Below are positions 51,722-61,435 of a stretch of DNA of 64,000 bases, piece after piece (position 1 is the stretch's first letter; each line of letters starts with the position of its first letter). Source of the stretch: Pseudomonas violetae (lineage in GTDB: Bacteria > Pseudomonadota > Gammaproteobacteria > Pseudomonadales > Pseudomonadaceae); the NCBI RefSeq assembly GCF_023072615.1, contig NZ_JAKNRW010000009.1:1-64000 (forward strand), read 5' to 3'. The translations under genes and the position numbers were made by a program. A model generated the notes under the pieces. That model was not told where the DNA came from, did no database searches, and saw nothing but the letters and a program-made list of their open reading frames with translations.

Positions 51722-52459
51722 TTAAAGCCGAATGATGTTCAACACATCGCCCGACAGGCTGACCTGTACGCCCGAACCCCATAAAGGGTCGCGCCGCAGG
51801 TCCTCCGAAACCTTGTAGTGGCCTGCAATGGAGACCAGTTCAGCGCTCATCTGCTGACAGAAGATCCTGGCCTTGGTATCGCCTTTTACCCCGGCCAGCA
51901 CGCGACCGCGCATCGGGCCGTATACATGGATGTTGCCATCGGCGAGAAGTTCCGCTCCCGGGCTGACGGAGGAGATCACCACCAGGTCGCAGCCTTGGGC
52001 ATAGATCTGCTGGCCACCGCGCACGGGGGAGGTGATGATTTTGGTCGGCTTGATCGTCGGCTCCGGCGGTTTTTCCGGTTTTTTTACGACAACGCCTTCA
52101 TTCGGGTCCAGTGCTCGCTCACGGGCGCCGGACGGTGGCAGCACCGGCAGATCGACGGCGATGGCCGCGGCGATGTCCTCAATGCGACTGGCGCGGATCG
52201 CCAGGGTGCGCAGGCCGTGCTGGCGGCAAACACGCATCAGGCCCGGCAGATCAACGGCACCTTCGCCCGGTGGAAGTTTGTCCAGCGCCAACACCAGTGG
52301 CGCGTTGCTGAAGAAGTTAGGCGCCTGGGCGACCTTGGCGGCCAGTTGTCGATCGAGGTTCTCGAGGTCGTTACGGGCCAGTTCCAGCACCGTAATGGCG
52401 AGCATGCTGCCCTTCAACTGGAACACGGGATCTTTGTCTAGCGGTTCGGTTTGGCTCAT
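51722..52459 (-). CDS. minC: Septum-site determining protein MinC
   Basis: A 245-residue inhibitor of FtsZ assembly. The N-terminal domain runs to about residue 110 ([40 protein letters not shown]), followed by a Pro-rich linker and the C-terminal beta-helix ([39 protein letters not shown]). ATG 52459 is chosen; the longer frame adds eight unlikely residues. It is separated from minD by 202 bases with no gene. Confidence 0.95.
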   Translation of the reverse strand: MSQTEPLDKDPVFQLKGSMLAITVLELARNDLENLDRQLAAKVAQAPNFFSNAPLVLALDKLPPGEGAVDLPGLMRVCRQHGLRTLAIRASRIEDIAAAIAVDLPVLPPSGARERALDPNEGVVVKKPEKPPEPTIKPTKIITSPVRGGQQIYAQGCDLVVISSVSPGAELLADGNIHVYGPMRGRVLAGVKGDTKARIFCQQMSAELVSIAGHYKVSEDLRRDPLWGSGVQVSLSGDVLNIIRL

Positions 52460-52577
52460 GGTCGGCATACAACGACTTGTCACTAAAAGTGCCGAGACTT
52501 ATAACGAGAACGCCCGCGAGCCGCAAGCCGGGTCTAACGATGTAGAATGCGCGGCCATTGTCTTGACGGAACCTTTA

Positions 52578-53510
52578 ATGGATCGCCCGCGTTTTCGAAG
52601 AGCATTTCTTTCCCCGCGTTTCTGGCCGCTGTGGTGTGGTCTGGGGCTATTGTGGCTGATTGTCCAGCTGCCTTATCCGGCGTTGCTGTCCATCGGTCGC
52701 GTGCTGGGCGCAGTCATGTATCGCCTGGCCGGCGACAGACGGCGCATCGCCAAGCGCAATCTCGAACTGTGTTTCCCGGAAAAATCTGCGGCTGAGCGCA
52801 AACACCTGCTCAGGGAGAATTTCGCCTCTACCGGCATCGCCTTCTTCGAAATGGCTATGAGCTGGTGGTGGTCCCGCGAGCGGCTGGCGAAGCTGGCCCA
52901 TGTCGAAGGCCTGGAGCATCTGCAAAAAGCCCAGCGCGAAGGCAAGGGCGTGATCCTGATGGCCGTGCATTTCACTACGCTGGAGATCGGTGCGGCCTTG
53001 CTCGGCCAGCAGCACACCATCGATGGCATGTACCGCGAGCACAAGAACCCGCTATTCGATTACATCCAGCGCCGCGGTCGCGAGCGCCACAACCTCGATT
53101 CCCTGGCAGTGGAGCGTGACGACGTGCGCGGCATGCTCAAACTGCTGCGGGCCGGGAGAGCGATCTGGTATGCACCGGATCAGGACTACGGCGCGAAGCA
53201 AAGCATCTTCGTGCCGCTGTTTGGCATTCAGGCGGCCACCGTGACGGCCACCAGCAAATTCGCGCGGCTGGGCAAGGCGCTGGTGGTGCCGTTCACCCAG
53301 GAGCGCCTGGCGGACGGCAGCGGCTATCGCCTGATGATCCATGCACCGCTTGAAGGCTTCCCCGGCGAGACAGAGGAAGGCGACTGCGTTCGCATCAATC
53401 AGTGGGTTGAAGGGGTGCTGCGCGAATGTCCGCAGCAATACCTGTGGGCTCATCGCCGCTTCAAGAGCCGCCCACCCGGTGAACCCAAGCTGTACGCCAA
53501 ACGCGGTTGA
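52578..53510 (+). CDS. htrB: Lipid A biosynthesis lauroyl acyltransferase (LpxL/HtrB-like)
   Basis: A 310-residue inner-membrane acyltransferase. One N-terminal membrane helix (WPLWCGLGLLWLIVQLPYPA) anchors it; ILMAVHFTTLEIGAALL contains the catalytic His-x4-Glu pair, and GMYREHKNPLFDYIQRRGRE plus WYAPDQDYG are further LPLAT family blocks. It adds a secondary acyl chain to lipid A. Divergent from minC, as in other Pseudomonas. Confidence 0.93.
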   Translation: MDRPRFRRAFLSPRFWPLWCGLGLLWLIVQLPYPALLSIGRVLGAVMYRLAGDRRRIAKRNLELCFPEKSAAERKHLLRENFASTGIAFFEMAMSWWWSRERLAKLAHVEGLEHLQKAQREGKGVILMAVHFTTLEIGAALLGQQHTIDGMYREHKNPLFDYIQRRGRERHNLDSLAVERDDVRGMLKLLRAGRAIWYAPDQDYGAKQSIFVPLFGIQAATVTATSKFARLGKALVVPFTQERLADGSGYRLMIHAPLEGFPGETEEGDCVRINQWVEGVLRECPQQYLWAHRRFKSRPPGEPKLYAKRG

Positions 53511-53562
53511 ACCACGATCCCACGTAGGAACGGATTACCAACAAGTACCCTGGAGCGCTGCG

Positions 53563-54717
53563 ATGAGTCCCGTTGAACCGGTTACAGGCTTGATTCTTTC
53601 CGGCGGTGGGGCTCGGGCGGCCTATCAGGTGGGTGTGCTGGCGGCGATCGCCGAGCTGCTGCCCAAGGGGGCGAACAATCCATTTCCAGTCATCGTTGGC
53701 ACCTCGGCGGGTGCGATCAATGCGGTCAGCCTGGCCAGTGGCGCACTGGATTTCCGTGGCGCCATTGAACGCCTGACGGCGTTCTGGCAAGGCTTTCGCA
53801 GTCATATGGTGTTGCGCAGCGATTGGCCAGGCGTGATTCATCAAGCCAGCCGCTTTGTTGCGCACAGCCTGCTGGGGATCGGTGCCCAAGTGCCGGTGGC
53901 CTTGCTCAACAGCTCGCCATTGCGCGGGCTGCTCGACGACAAACTGCAGTTGTCGGGGATCGCCGAAGCCATCGCACACAAGCAGTTGCAGGCTGTCGCG
54001 GTCACCGCGTTCGGCTATGAGTCCGGTCAGGCGGTCACGTTCTATCAAGGCGGGGGCACCATCGACGCCTGGTTACGCCATCGGCGCATCGGCGTGCCCA
54101 CGCAACTGACTATTGAGCACCTGCTCGCCAGTTCCGCCATTCCGCTGTTGTTCGCTCCGGTGAAAATCGGTGAAGAGTATTTCGGCGACGGCGCGGTACG
54201 CCAATCGGCCCCCATCAGTCCGGCCCTGCACCTGGGGGCCAGCCGCGTGCTGGTGGTGGGGGTCAGCGGCAACCCGCGCGGTGTCGACCCCGAGCAGCCG
54301 CTGCAACGCGCCTACACCGGCCAGCAGCCGACGCTGGCGCAGATCGGCGGGCACATGCTCAACAGTACGTTCATCGACAGCCTGGAAAGTGACATTGAGC
54401 TGCTGCAGCGTCTGAACCAGTTTAGCCACCTGATGCCCGACGGTACACCCACCCGTGCACTCGGAGTGGCGCCGGTGGAGGTGTTGGTGATTTCCCCGAG
54501 CCAGCCGATCGATGAGATTGCGGCGCGGCATCGCCAGGAATTACCGGCGGCATTGCGCTTGTTCCTGCGCGGACCGGGGGCGACCAAGACGAGTGGAGCG
54601 GGGGTGTTGAGCTATCTGCTGTTCGAGTCGGGATACTGCAGCGAGTTGATTGAGCTGGGGCGGCGGGATGCGTTAGCCAAGCGCGGAGAGGTGTGTCGTT
54701 TTTTGGGGTTGCTGTAG
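53563..54717 (+). CDS. Patatin-like phospholipase
   Basis: A 384-residue patatin-family protein with the oxyanion loop LSGGGARAAYQVG, the nucleophile elbow VGTSAGAINAV and the catalytic Asp in FGDGAVRQSAP. ATG 53563 is used; the upstream open frame overlaps htrB in another frame. It could hydrolyse membrane lipids. There is no signal peptide, so it is probably cytosolic. Its stop codon lies in a REP hairpin. Confidence 0.9.
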   Translation: MSPVEPVTGLILSGGGARAAYQVGVLAAIAELLPKGANNPFPVIVGTSAGAINAVSLASGALDFRGAIERLTAFWQGFRSHMVLRSDWPGVIHQASRFVAHSLLGIGAQVPVALLNSSPLRGLLDDKLQLSGIAEAIAHKQLQAVAVTAFGYESGQAVTFYQGGGTIDAWLRHRRIGVPTQLTIEHLLASSAIPLLFAPVKIGEEYFGDGAVRQSAPISPALHLGASRVLVVGVSGNPRGVDPEQPLQRAYTGQQPTLAQIGGHMLNSTFIDSLESDIELLQRLNQFSHLMPDGTPTRALGVAPVEVLVISPSQPIDEIAARHRQELPAALRLFLRGPGATKTSGAGVLSYLLFESGYCSELIELGRRDALAKRGEVCRFLGLL

Positions 54718-54812
54718 GAGCGAGCTTGCTCGCGATGGACGTTAACGATGACGCTGGGAGCCTGACACCCCGTGGCGCTCTCTGGTCCATCGCGAGCAAG
54801 CTCGCTCCTACA
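54713..54812. repeat. REP pair, 28-bp perfect inverted repeat
   Basis: TGTAGGAGCGAGCTTGCTCG... and its exact complement ...CGAGCAAGCTCGCTCCTACA form 28-bp arms with a 44-base loop. The left arm includes the stop codon of the patatin gene. It probably ends transcription of both convergent genes. Confidence 0.85.
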
Positions 54813-54815
54813 AAA

Positions 54816-55601
54816 TCAGAAGTGAACCTTGACCAGGAAGCTGGTCACGCTCTGATCGGTTTTGAAGCCCTGGCTGTCTTCGATACCGTACTTGTTTTTC
54901 CAGTAGTCATACTCGACACCAACGTACAACTGCTTGGCACCCAGGTTCAGCGCCTTGCCCAGGTCGTACTTGACCTGCGGGTTGAAGTGCAGGTTGGCGT
55001 GATAGTCACCCTTGGAATTGGAATCGTTGTCCATCACCCAATCCATGTAACCGTCGATCAGGATGCTGGAATCGCCGACGGGAATGGTGTAGGACCAGAC
55101 CGGGGTCACCTGCCAGACGTTATCACCGGCGCGCGAGCCCTCGGTGTGGCGCTGGTAGAAGTTGAGCTGGAAGTAGTCGAAGCCGGGGATCGCCAGGTCA
55201 AAGCCCGGGCCGACCAGGTAGGACTCGGTGTCGCCTTCGCCGAACTCGTAGGTCATCGCCAGCAGCACGTCCTTGATCGGGCCGAACTCGACCTTCTGGT
55301 CCAGGACCTTGCCCAGGGAAATGCGCGGCTGAAACTCGCCGTAGTAGGTGTTCGGACCATTGTTGAAGTCCTTGTCCCCGTTGTAGAAGATCTTGTCGAC
55401 GAAGAAGAAGTTATCCCCATATTTCCAGCCATCAGCATGTTCGAAGGTGACCGTCTGCTGGATCGCCGGGTTGACCTTGAAGTCTTTGCCGTACAGGTAA
55501 CTCAGGCTGTTGTTCTGCCACTGCAGCAAGTCGCCGGCCAGCGCCTGGCCCCCAACCAGCATGGAGCCGGCAAGCATCAGGCTTGTGTACATACGTTTCA
55601 T
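54816..55601 (-). CDS. Nucleoside-specific channel-forming protein (Tsx/OmpK-like), copy 1
   Basis: A 261-residue outer-membrane beta-barrel. It has a signal peptide (MYTSLMLAGSMLVGGQALA) then DLLQWQNNSLSYLYGKDFKV, TVTFEHADGWKYGDNFFFVD, and a C-terminal phenylalanine (SFLVKVHF) typical of outer-membrane proteins. Tsx-family channels admit nucleosides and related compounds. It is strongly similar to the next gene, so the pair arose by duplication. Likely part of purine uptake. Confidence 0.87.
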   Translation of the reverse strand: MKRMYTSLMLAGSMLVGGQALAGDLLQWQNNSLSYLYGKDFKVNPAIQQTVTFEHADGWKYGDNFFFVDKIFYNGDKDFNNGPNTYYGEFQPRISLGKVLDQKVEFGPIKDVLLAMTYEFGEGDTESYLVGPGFDLAIPGFDYFQLNFYQRHTEGSRAGDNVWQVTPVWSYTIPVGDSSILIDGYMDWVMDNDSNSKGDYHANLHFNPQVKYDLGKALNLGAKQLYVGVEYDYWKNKYGIEDSQGFKTDQSVTSFLVKVHF

Positions 55602-55974
55602 TCGGTTGCTCCCAAAAAGTAGGTGTTCCACGTTTTTCTTCTAAATTGGCGCTCTGGTGTGGCGCCTTTTTCTGTTGCTGTAAAAATCATCCAATCGGTC
55701 AGCTTTAGTGCTGTTAGCAAGAGCTGAGCCAAGGCTTTCAAAAAGCACAAAAACTCCCGTTCGGCAGCTCAAGAGCAGTCGATTGAGAGGGGTTTTGGAA
55801 TGCCTTGATACTGGCCGGTGCCGGGGTAAGTTGGCTTTTCGGTCAGGAATTAAATCCGGGCTTTTTTTTAGACCAGATTCGGGCGGCCGCGGAGAATACT
55901 GACTCCCGGGCCAAGGCTCAAGTGCCCCGCAACGGCGCACCGACGACAGGGTTGGCGCACAGTTGCGGGTCATC
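55602..55974. other. Gap between the two Tsx-like porin genes
   Basis: 373 bases without a gene I can support. The end nearer copy 1 has a Shine-Dalgarno GGGAGC for that gene, and an AT-rich stretch upstream is the likely place for its own promoter. No REP hairpin is seen, in contrast to neighbouring gaps. A short minus-strand open frame across the region lacks coding character. Confidence 0.5.
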
Positions 55975-56760
55975 TTAGAAGTGCACCTTCACCAGCAGGC
56001 TGGCGGTGTTCTGATTGGTGTCCAGGTTCGAGCTATTTTCGACCCCGTACTTGTTCTTCCAGTAACTATATTCGGTCCCAACATAGACCTGCTTTTCACG
56101 CCAGCCCATGGCCTTGCCCAGGTCATATTTGAGCTGTGGGTTGATGTGCAGGTTGGCGTGGTAGGTGCCGCGCGCGTTCTGGTCGTTGTCCACAACCCAG
56201 TCCAGATAGCCATCGAACAGCAGGTTCGAATTGCCCAGGGGGATGCTGTAGGACCAAGTGGGGGTGATTTGCCAGACGCCATCGCCAGGACGGGGGCCTT
56301 CGGTCTGGCGGCGATAGAAGTTCAGGGTGAAATAGTTGAACCCAGGTACCGCCAGATCGAAACCTGGGCCGATCAGATACGCCTCGCTATCGCCTTCGCC
56401 GTATTCGTAGGTCATGGCCAGCAGCACATCCCTGATCGGGCCGAACTCCAGGCGCCGGTCGAAGATTTTACCGAAGGACAGGCGTGGGCTGAATTCGCCG
56501 TAGAAGGCTTGGGGACCTTTGTTGCGGTCTTCCTTGCCGTTGTAGAAAATTTTGTCGACGAACAGGAAATTATCGCCGTACTTCCATTTGTCGGCATGCT
56601 CGAATGTCACCGTCTGCTGGATCGACGGGTTGATTGCGAAGTTCTTGCCGTAGAGATAGCTCAGGCTGTTGGTCTGCCACAGCAGCAAGTCGCCGGCCAT
56701 GACCTGGCTCGCGGTCAGGAGACCGGCGCTCAACAGCAGGTTTTTCTGTGTCCTGATCAT
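55975..56760 (-). CDS. Nucleoside-specific channel-forming protein (Tsx/OmpK-like), copy 2
   Basis: A 261-residue outer-membrane channel with signal peptide (NLLLSAGLLTASQVMA), DLLLWQTNSLSYLYGKNFAI and the closing SLLVKVHF. It is the same length as copy 1 and aligns along its whole length with it, with differences spread over loops. It follows the urate permease gene by 69 bases and is probably co-transcribed with it, suggesting passage of urate, allantoin or nucleosides across the outer membrane. Confidence 0.87.
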   Translation of the reverse strand: MIRTQKNLLLSAGLLTASQVMAGDLLLWQTNSLSYLYGKNFAINPSIQQTVTFEHADKWKYGDNFLFVDKIFYNGKEDRNKGPQAFYGEFSPRLSFGKIFDRRLEFGPIRDVLLAMTYEYGEGDSEAYLIGPGFDLAVPGFNYFTLNFYRRQTEGPRPGDGVWQITPTWSYSIPLGNSNLLFDGYLDWVVDNDQNARGTYHANLHINPQLKYDLGKAMGWREKQVYVGTEYSYWKNKYGVENSSNLDTNQNTASLLVKVHF

Positions 56761-56829
56761 CTATTGCTCCTTCTTGTTTTTATTGTTCAAGGCACACGTC
56801 TGCTCCCACAGGGTTAGCAGCGTTACCTG

Positions 56830-58182
56830 TCAGTGCGCATGGCAGTCGTTGATGGCGGCGCGTTCCTTGCCGCCGAGGATGTTAAACAGCAGGTTCAGCG
56901 ACAGCGCACTCAAGGTCGCCATCGCGATGCCGCTGTGGGTTATCGGGCTCATCCACAATGGCAGGTGGGCAAAGAATTCAGGACGCACCACTGGGATCAA
57001 ACCCATGCCGATGCTCACCGCCACCAATAATTGGTTGCGACGGTCACCGATGTCGGCTTCCTGCAGAATCTTGATCCCGGTCGCAGCGACCATGCCGAAC
57101 ATCGCAATGGCTGCACCGCCCAATACCGCGGGTGGAATCGACGCCACCAGAAACGCCGCTTTCGGCAGCAGGCTCAATACCACCAGCAAGCCACCAGCCA
57201 CGATGGTTACCGAACGGCAGCGCACACCGGTCATCTGCACCAGGCCGATGTTCTGCGCGAAAGAGGAGTGGGTGAAGGTGTTGAAGAAGCCGGCAAAGAA
57301 CGAAGCGCCGGCGTCGCACAACAGGCCGCGCCGCAGCATCCGCGGGCAGACTTCCTGACCGGTGATCTTGCCCAGGGCGAGAAACATGCCGGTGGACTCG
57401 ACGAAGATGATCACCACCACCAGGCACATGGACAGGATTGGTGCGAGTTCAAATTTCGGCATGCCGAAGTGCAGCGGGGTGACGATCTGCACCCAAGGCG
57501 CCTGGGCCATGCCACTGAGGTCGACCATGCCGATCAGGCCGCAGATCACGTAACCCAGGCACATGCCGATCAATACCGAAATATTGACCCAGAAGCCGCG
57601 CATGAAGCGATGCACCAGCAGGATGGTGCCCAGCACCAGGGCGGCGATACCGAGGTAGATGGGTGAACCGAATTGCGTTGCGCCGGCGCCACCACCAGCC
57701 CAGTTGACGGCCACGGGGAACAGCGACAAACCGATTGACGTGATGACTGTGCCGGTCACCAGTGGTGGGAAGAAGCGTACGACCTTGGACATGAACGGCG
57801 CGATGATCATACCGAAGAAGCCGGCGGCGATGGTCGCGCCGAAGATGCCTTGCAGGCCGATGCCAGGCATTCCTGCCATGGCGACCATGCTGCCGACGGC
57901 GGCAAAGCTGGCGCCCATCATCACTGGCATGCGGATGCCCATCGGGCCGATGCCCAGGGACTGCACGATGGTGGCGATCCCGGCGACCAGCAGGTCGGCG
58001 TTGATCAGGAAGGCGATTTCTTCGCGACTCAGGCCTGCGGCCTGTCCGATGATCAGCGGCACCGCAATGGCGCCACCGTACATCAGCAGAACGTGCTGCA
58101 ATCCGACGAGGATCAGTTGCAGCAGGGGCAAGCGCTGAATAGCGGGTGCGTCGGGGATGCGGGCTTTGGATAGCTCGGACAT
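56830..58182 (-). CDS. uacT: Urate/purine permease, NCS2 family (UacT-like)
   Basis: A 450-residue nucleobase:cation symporter-2 with about 14 membrane segments. VGLQHVLLMYGGAIAVPLII, GASFAAVGSMVAMAG, the Q-x-V/E-type motif region VVVIIFVESTGMFLALGKIT and NTFTHSSFAQNIGLVQMTGV are conserved in UacT-like permeases. ATG 58182 starts MSELSKARIPDAPA. Its place next to puuD points to urate as substrate. Confidence 0.88.
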   Translation of the reverse strand: MSELSKARIPDAPAIQRLPLLQLILVGLQHVLLMYGGAIAVPLIIGQAAGLSREEIAFLINADLLVAGIATIVQSLGIGPMGIRMPVMMGASFAAVGSMVAMAGMPGIGLQGIFGATIAAGFFGMIIAPFMSKVVRFFPPLVTGTVITSIGLSLFPVAVNWAGGGAGATQFGSPIYLGIAALVLGTILLVHRFMRGFWVNISVLIGMCLGYVICGLIGMVDLSGMAQAPWVQIVTPLHFGMPKFELAPILSMCLVVVIIFVESTGMFLALGKITGQEVCPRMLRRGLLCDAGASFFAGFFNTFTHSSFAQNIGLVQMTGVRCRSVTIVAGGLLVVLSLLPKAAFLVASIPPAVLGGAAIAMFGMVAATGIKILQEADIGDRRNQLLVAVSIGMGLIPVVRPEFFAHLPLWMSPITHSGIAMATLSALSLNLLFNILGGKERAAINDCHAH

Positions 58183-58232
58183 GCAACACCTCGGATCTTT
58201 TTTATTCTTGTGATTTTGTGCATCAGGGGCCA

Positions 58233-58322
58233 GTGGCGAGGGAGCTTGCTCCCGCTGGGTCGCGAAGCGGCCCCTAAGAGGGGTCTGCTCGGCAGCCCAG
58301 CGGGAGCAAGCTCCCTCGCCAC
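58233..58322. repeat. REP pair between uacT and puuD
   Basis: GTGGCGAGGGAGCTTGCTCC... pairs with ...GGAGCAAGCTCCCTCGCCAC over 27 bp, with a 36-base loop. Located inside the purine operon, where it could stabilise or attenuate the upstream message. Confidence 0.82.
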
Positions 58323-58354
58323 CCAAGCCTGCTCATCACAGGCTTTGGCACTGC

Positions 58355-59653
58355 TTAATTGGTCTGGGCTCCCTGCACAATCCATGCGCCAATCAGGTCA
58401 CGCTCCTGCTGGGTCATCTGGGTGATGTTGCCCAGTGGCATGATCTGGCTTGTGACCGCCTGCGCCTGGATACGCGGGGCGTTCTGGCGGATCTGGTCGG
58501 GGGTGTCGAACATCACGCCAGCCGGTGCAGCACTGAACAACGGGCTGGTTGGCTTGGCGGAATGGCAGACGGTGCAGCGTTCCTGGATCACGTTGTGCAC
58601 CTTGTCAAAACCCGGGCCGGCATTCGCTGCCTGGGTCGGTGCCATTTCAGCAGCCGTCGCCGGTGCCGCTGCAGCCGGCTTCTTGTCACCGCCCAGGGCG
58701 GTTTCCGGCAGTGGCTGGTACTCGACGGCGGCCTTGGCGACTTCAGGCGCGCTGGACATCGGCTTCGGACCAGACACATAGGCCAGGCAAATCATGCCCA
58801 CCGCTGCCACTGGCAGGGTCCAGGCAAATTTGTGGCTGTCGTGGCGGGTGTTGAAGTAGTGACGCACCAACACCGCCAGCACCGCGATCCCGGCCAGGAT
58901 CAACCAGTTGTACTGGCTGCCGTAGGTGCTCGGGAAGTGGTTGCTGATCATGATGAACAGCACTGGCAAGGTGAAGTAGTTGTTGTGCCGTGAACGCAGC
59001 AGGCCTTTGGCCGGCAGTGCCGGATCAGGCGTGCGGTTCTCGGCAATCGCCGCCACCAGCGCCCGTTGTGCTGGCATGATGATGCGGAACACGTTGCCGA
59101 CCATGATGGTGCCGATGATCGCGCCGACGTGCAGGTACGCACCACGACCGCTGAACACTTTGCTGAAGCCGTAAGCGGCGCCAATGATCAGCACGAACAG
59201 AATGAAACCCAGCAGGGCAGGGCGTTTTCCCAGGGCCGAGTCACAGAGGAAGGAGTAGACGAACCAGCCGACGAACAGCGAGCCGATGCCCAGCAGGACG
59301 CCTTCAGGGCCGGTCAGGCTGCTGCCGGGAGCCAGCAAGTAGAGCGTCGGGTTGGAGTAGAACACCACGCAAAGCAGCGCGACCCCCGACATCCAAGTGA
59401 AATAGGCTTCCCATTTGAACCAGTGCAGGTTGTCCGGCATGGTCGGTGGAGCCAGTTTGTATTTTTCCAGGTGATAGATACCGCCGCCGTGGATCGCCCA
59501 CAGATCGCCCGCCAGACCGTTTTTCGGGTTGACCCGATTGAGGTTGTTTTCCAGCCAGACGAAATAGAACGACGCACCGATCCAGGCCACGCCAGTAATC
59601 ATGTGAACCCAGCGCACGCTCAGGTTCAGCCATTCCAACAGATGTGCTTCCAC
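58355..59653 (-). CDS. puuD: Urate hydroxylase PuuD (membrane urate oxidase)
   Basis: A 432-residue protein with about eight membrane helices (LNLSVRWVHMITGVAWIGAS, FYFVWLENNLNRVNPKNG, conserved DLWAIHGGGIYHLEKYKLAP) and a C-terminal cytochrome c domain with CTVCH near residue 360 and the distal MPLGN methionine. It oxidises urate to 5-hydroxyisourate, passing electrons to the respiratory chain rather than making peroxide. Full length. Confidence 0.93.
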   Translation of the reverse strand: MEAHLLEWLNLSVRWVHMITGVAWIGASFYFVWLENNLNRVNPKNGLAGDLWAIHGGGIYHLEKYKLAPPTMPDNLHWFKWEAYFTWMSGVALLCVVFYSNPTLYLLAPGSSLTGPEGVLLGIGSLFVGWFVYSFLCDSALGKRPALLGFILFVLIIGAAYGFSKVFSGRGAYLHVGAIIGTIMVGNVFRIIMPAQRALVAAIAENRTPDPALPAKGLLRSRHNNYFTLPVLFIMISNHFPSTYGSQYNWLILAGIAVLAVLVRHYFNTRHDSHKFAWTLPVAAVGMICLAYVSGPKPMSSAPEVAKAAVEYQPLPETALGGDKKPAAAAPATAAEMAPTQAANAGPGFDKVHNVIQERCTVCHSAKPTSPLFSAAPAGVMFDTPDQIRQNAPRIQAQAVTSQIMPLGNITQMTQQERDLIGAWIVQGAQTN

Positions 59654-59703
59654 AGTCTTTACCTCTCGCCTGTCACTCTGTTGTCGAGTGATCAGACCTT
59701 CTC

Positions 59704-60207
59704 TTATTGGTGGGGGGCGAGGATCAAACGCTCATCCTCTTTGAAAAAATGCTCATCGCAGTTATTGCCTGTGCCACTGCGATCAACCACCAGGAAGTCA
59801 TCCCGCTTTTCGATCGTCAGCACCGGATGGTGCCAAACGCCGCGATGGTAATTAATGCCCTGCCTGCCGTTGGTGACGAAGGCGCGGACCAAGCCTGATA
59901 CAGGTTCATCGCCAACTGGCGCGACCACGATCAGAAAGGGGTTGCCGAGCAGCGGAATGAAAGCCTGGCTGCCCAGCGGATGACGCTCCAGCATGCAAAC
60001 GGTCAGCGGCATATCCTGCGCGTCGGCGCGGAAGATGCTGATGATTGCGTTATCTTCTGGCTTGGCGGTTTCAACCGTCGCCAGTTTATGAAAGCGCATG
60101 GTCGAACCGTTGTTGATCATGAAGTGATCGCTGCCGTCGGTTTCGATCACGTCACCGAAAGGGGCGAAGGCTTCTTTGGTCAGCGGTTCAATCGTCAGTG
60201 TGCGCAT
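59704..60207 (-). CDS. allA: Ureidoglycolate lyase
   Basis: A 167-residue cupin-fold enzyme of the AllA family: LTIEPLTKEAFAPFGDVIET, MLERHPLGSQAFIPL, FLIVVAPVGDEP and GINYHRGVWHHPVL are the conserved blocks. It splits ureidoglycolate into glyoxylate and urea, the last step of the pathway here. ATG 60207 begins MRTLTIEPL; the longer frame reads through the REP hairpin. Confidence 0.92.
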   Translation of the reverse strand: MRTLTIEPLTKEAFAPFGDVIETDGSDHFMINNGSTMRFHKLATVETAKPEDNAIISIFRADAQDMPLTVCMLERHPLGSQAFIPLLGNPFLIVVAPVGDEPVSGLVRAFVTNGRQGINYHRGVWHHPVLTIEKRDDFLVVDRSGTGNNCDEHFFKEDERLILAPHQ

Positions 60208-60246
60208 GCTGTTGTTTTCCGAATTCTGTGTTGTTGGTTCCGCTCT

Positions 60247-60340
60247 TGTGGCGAGGGAGCTTGCTCCCGCTGGAGTGCGAAGCGCTCCCAAGCTTTTGGG
60301 GCCGCTTCGCAGCCCAGCGTGAGCAAGCTCCCTCGCCACA
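60247..60340. repeat. REP pair between allA and alc
   Basis: TGTGGCGAGGGAGCTTGCTC... and ...GAGCAAGCTCCCTCGCCACA form long imperfect arms; a second stem (GCGAAGCG/CGCTTCGC) lies inside. Same family as the element between uacT and puuD. Confidence 0.82.
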
Positions 60341-60350
60341 GGTTCAGCGC

Positions 60351-61346
60351 TTATTTAGCGACCTTGCCCAATACCCGCAGGCGGCTCACACCACCATCCG
60401 GGAATACGTTCAGGCGGATGTGGGTAATGGGCCCCAGAGCCTTGATCTGCTCGGCGAAGGTGTGCTCGGCATGCATCTCCAGCTTCTGCGCCGGCAGCAG
60501 CTCACGCCAGAACAGCGACTGGGTTTCGATCTGGCTGTCAGTACCGCCTTTCACGAACGCACCCTGGATGGAGCAGGTGTCCGGATAGTTACCTTTGAAG
60601 TGCAGGGTATCGACGATGACTTTTTCGATCTCGCCCGGATGACCCAGCGCGACGATGACCCAGTCATTGCCCGGGGTACGACGACGTGCGGTTTCCCAGC
60701 CGTCGCCCATGTTGATGCCACGGCCCGGGTTGAGGATGTTGCTCATGCGCCCGAAGTGTTCGTCGGAGCAGGCGAGGGCGCGGCCACCGTTCAGGGCTGC
60801 AGCCAGGTCGACTTGCTCGTTGTCGCCAACAGCCGACCAGTCGCGGAACGGAATACCGTACACGCGCAGGCGGGCCACGCCACCATCCGGGTAGATGTTG
60901 AAACGCAGGTGGCTGAACGACTGGTCGTTGCTGATTTCGTGGTAGTGATGGCTGTTGCCTTGCAGCTCGACAGCCGACAGCACTTCAGTCCACTGGGTAT
61001 TTTCGTCTGGCTCGCCCGAGGCCAGGAAGCAGGCTTCCAGGGAGGCCGAAGGCGGGAAGTTGCCGGTGAAGAATGAAGTGTCGATGTCGACGCCTTTGAT
61101 CGAGCCAGGCACGCCCAGGCGGATCACCGCGCTGTCGTAACCTTCGAAGCGCTTGCGGCGCGACTCCCAGCCGTCCATCCACTTGCCGTTGTCATCGAAC
61201 ACGCCCTCCTTCCATACGGCCGGGGTCGGTTGGAACAGACGATTGGCGTCTGCGAACCAGTCATCGGTGACCGAGATGATCTTAGTGCCCAGGCGGGCGT
61301 CGGCCAGGTTGACGAACTTCTCGAAAGGTACGGCGTAAGCTTTCAT
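60351..61346 (-). CDS. alc: Allantoicase
   Basis: A 331-residue allantoicase with two related jelly-roll halves: [40 protein letters not shown] in the first, and [40 protein letters not shown] in the second. It converts allantoate to ureidoglycolate and urea. It follows uraD in the operon by about 90 bases. Confidence 0.93.
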   Translation of the reverse strand: MKAYAVPFEKFVNLADARLGTKIISVTDDWFADANRLFQPTPAVWKEGVFDDNGKWMDGWESRRKRFEGYDSAVIRLGVPGSIKGVDIDTSFFTGNFPPSASLEACFLASGEPDENTQWTEVLSAVELQGNSHHYHEISNDQSFSHLRFNIYPDGGVARLRVYGIPFRDWSAVGDNEQVDLAAALNGGRALACSDEHFGRMSNILNPGRGINMGDGWETARRRTPGNDWVIVALGHPGEIEKVIVDTLHFKGNYPDTCSIQGAFVKGGTDSQIETQSLFWRELLPAQKLEMHAEHTFAEQIKALGPITHIRLNVFPDGGVSRLRVLGKVAK

Positions 61347-61435
61347 TCTTCTTGTCTGCCTTTAATAAGTTGGCTTGGGATGCTTGCGAGGCCCCGGGTG
61401 TCATTTGCGCTTGAAAACACCTGGGCCAGGCTCGC

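Noticed and set aside
54713..60340. Repeated palindromes considered as a CRISPR array
   Set aside because: They are dispersed inverted pairs in intergenic gaps, without regular spacing or unique spacers.
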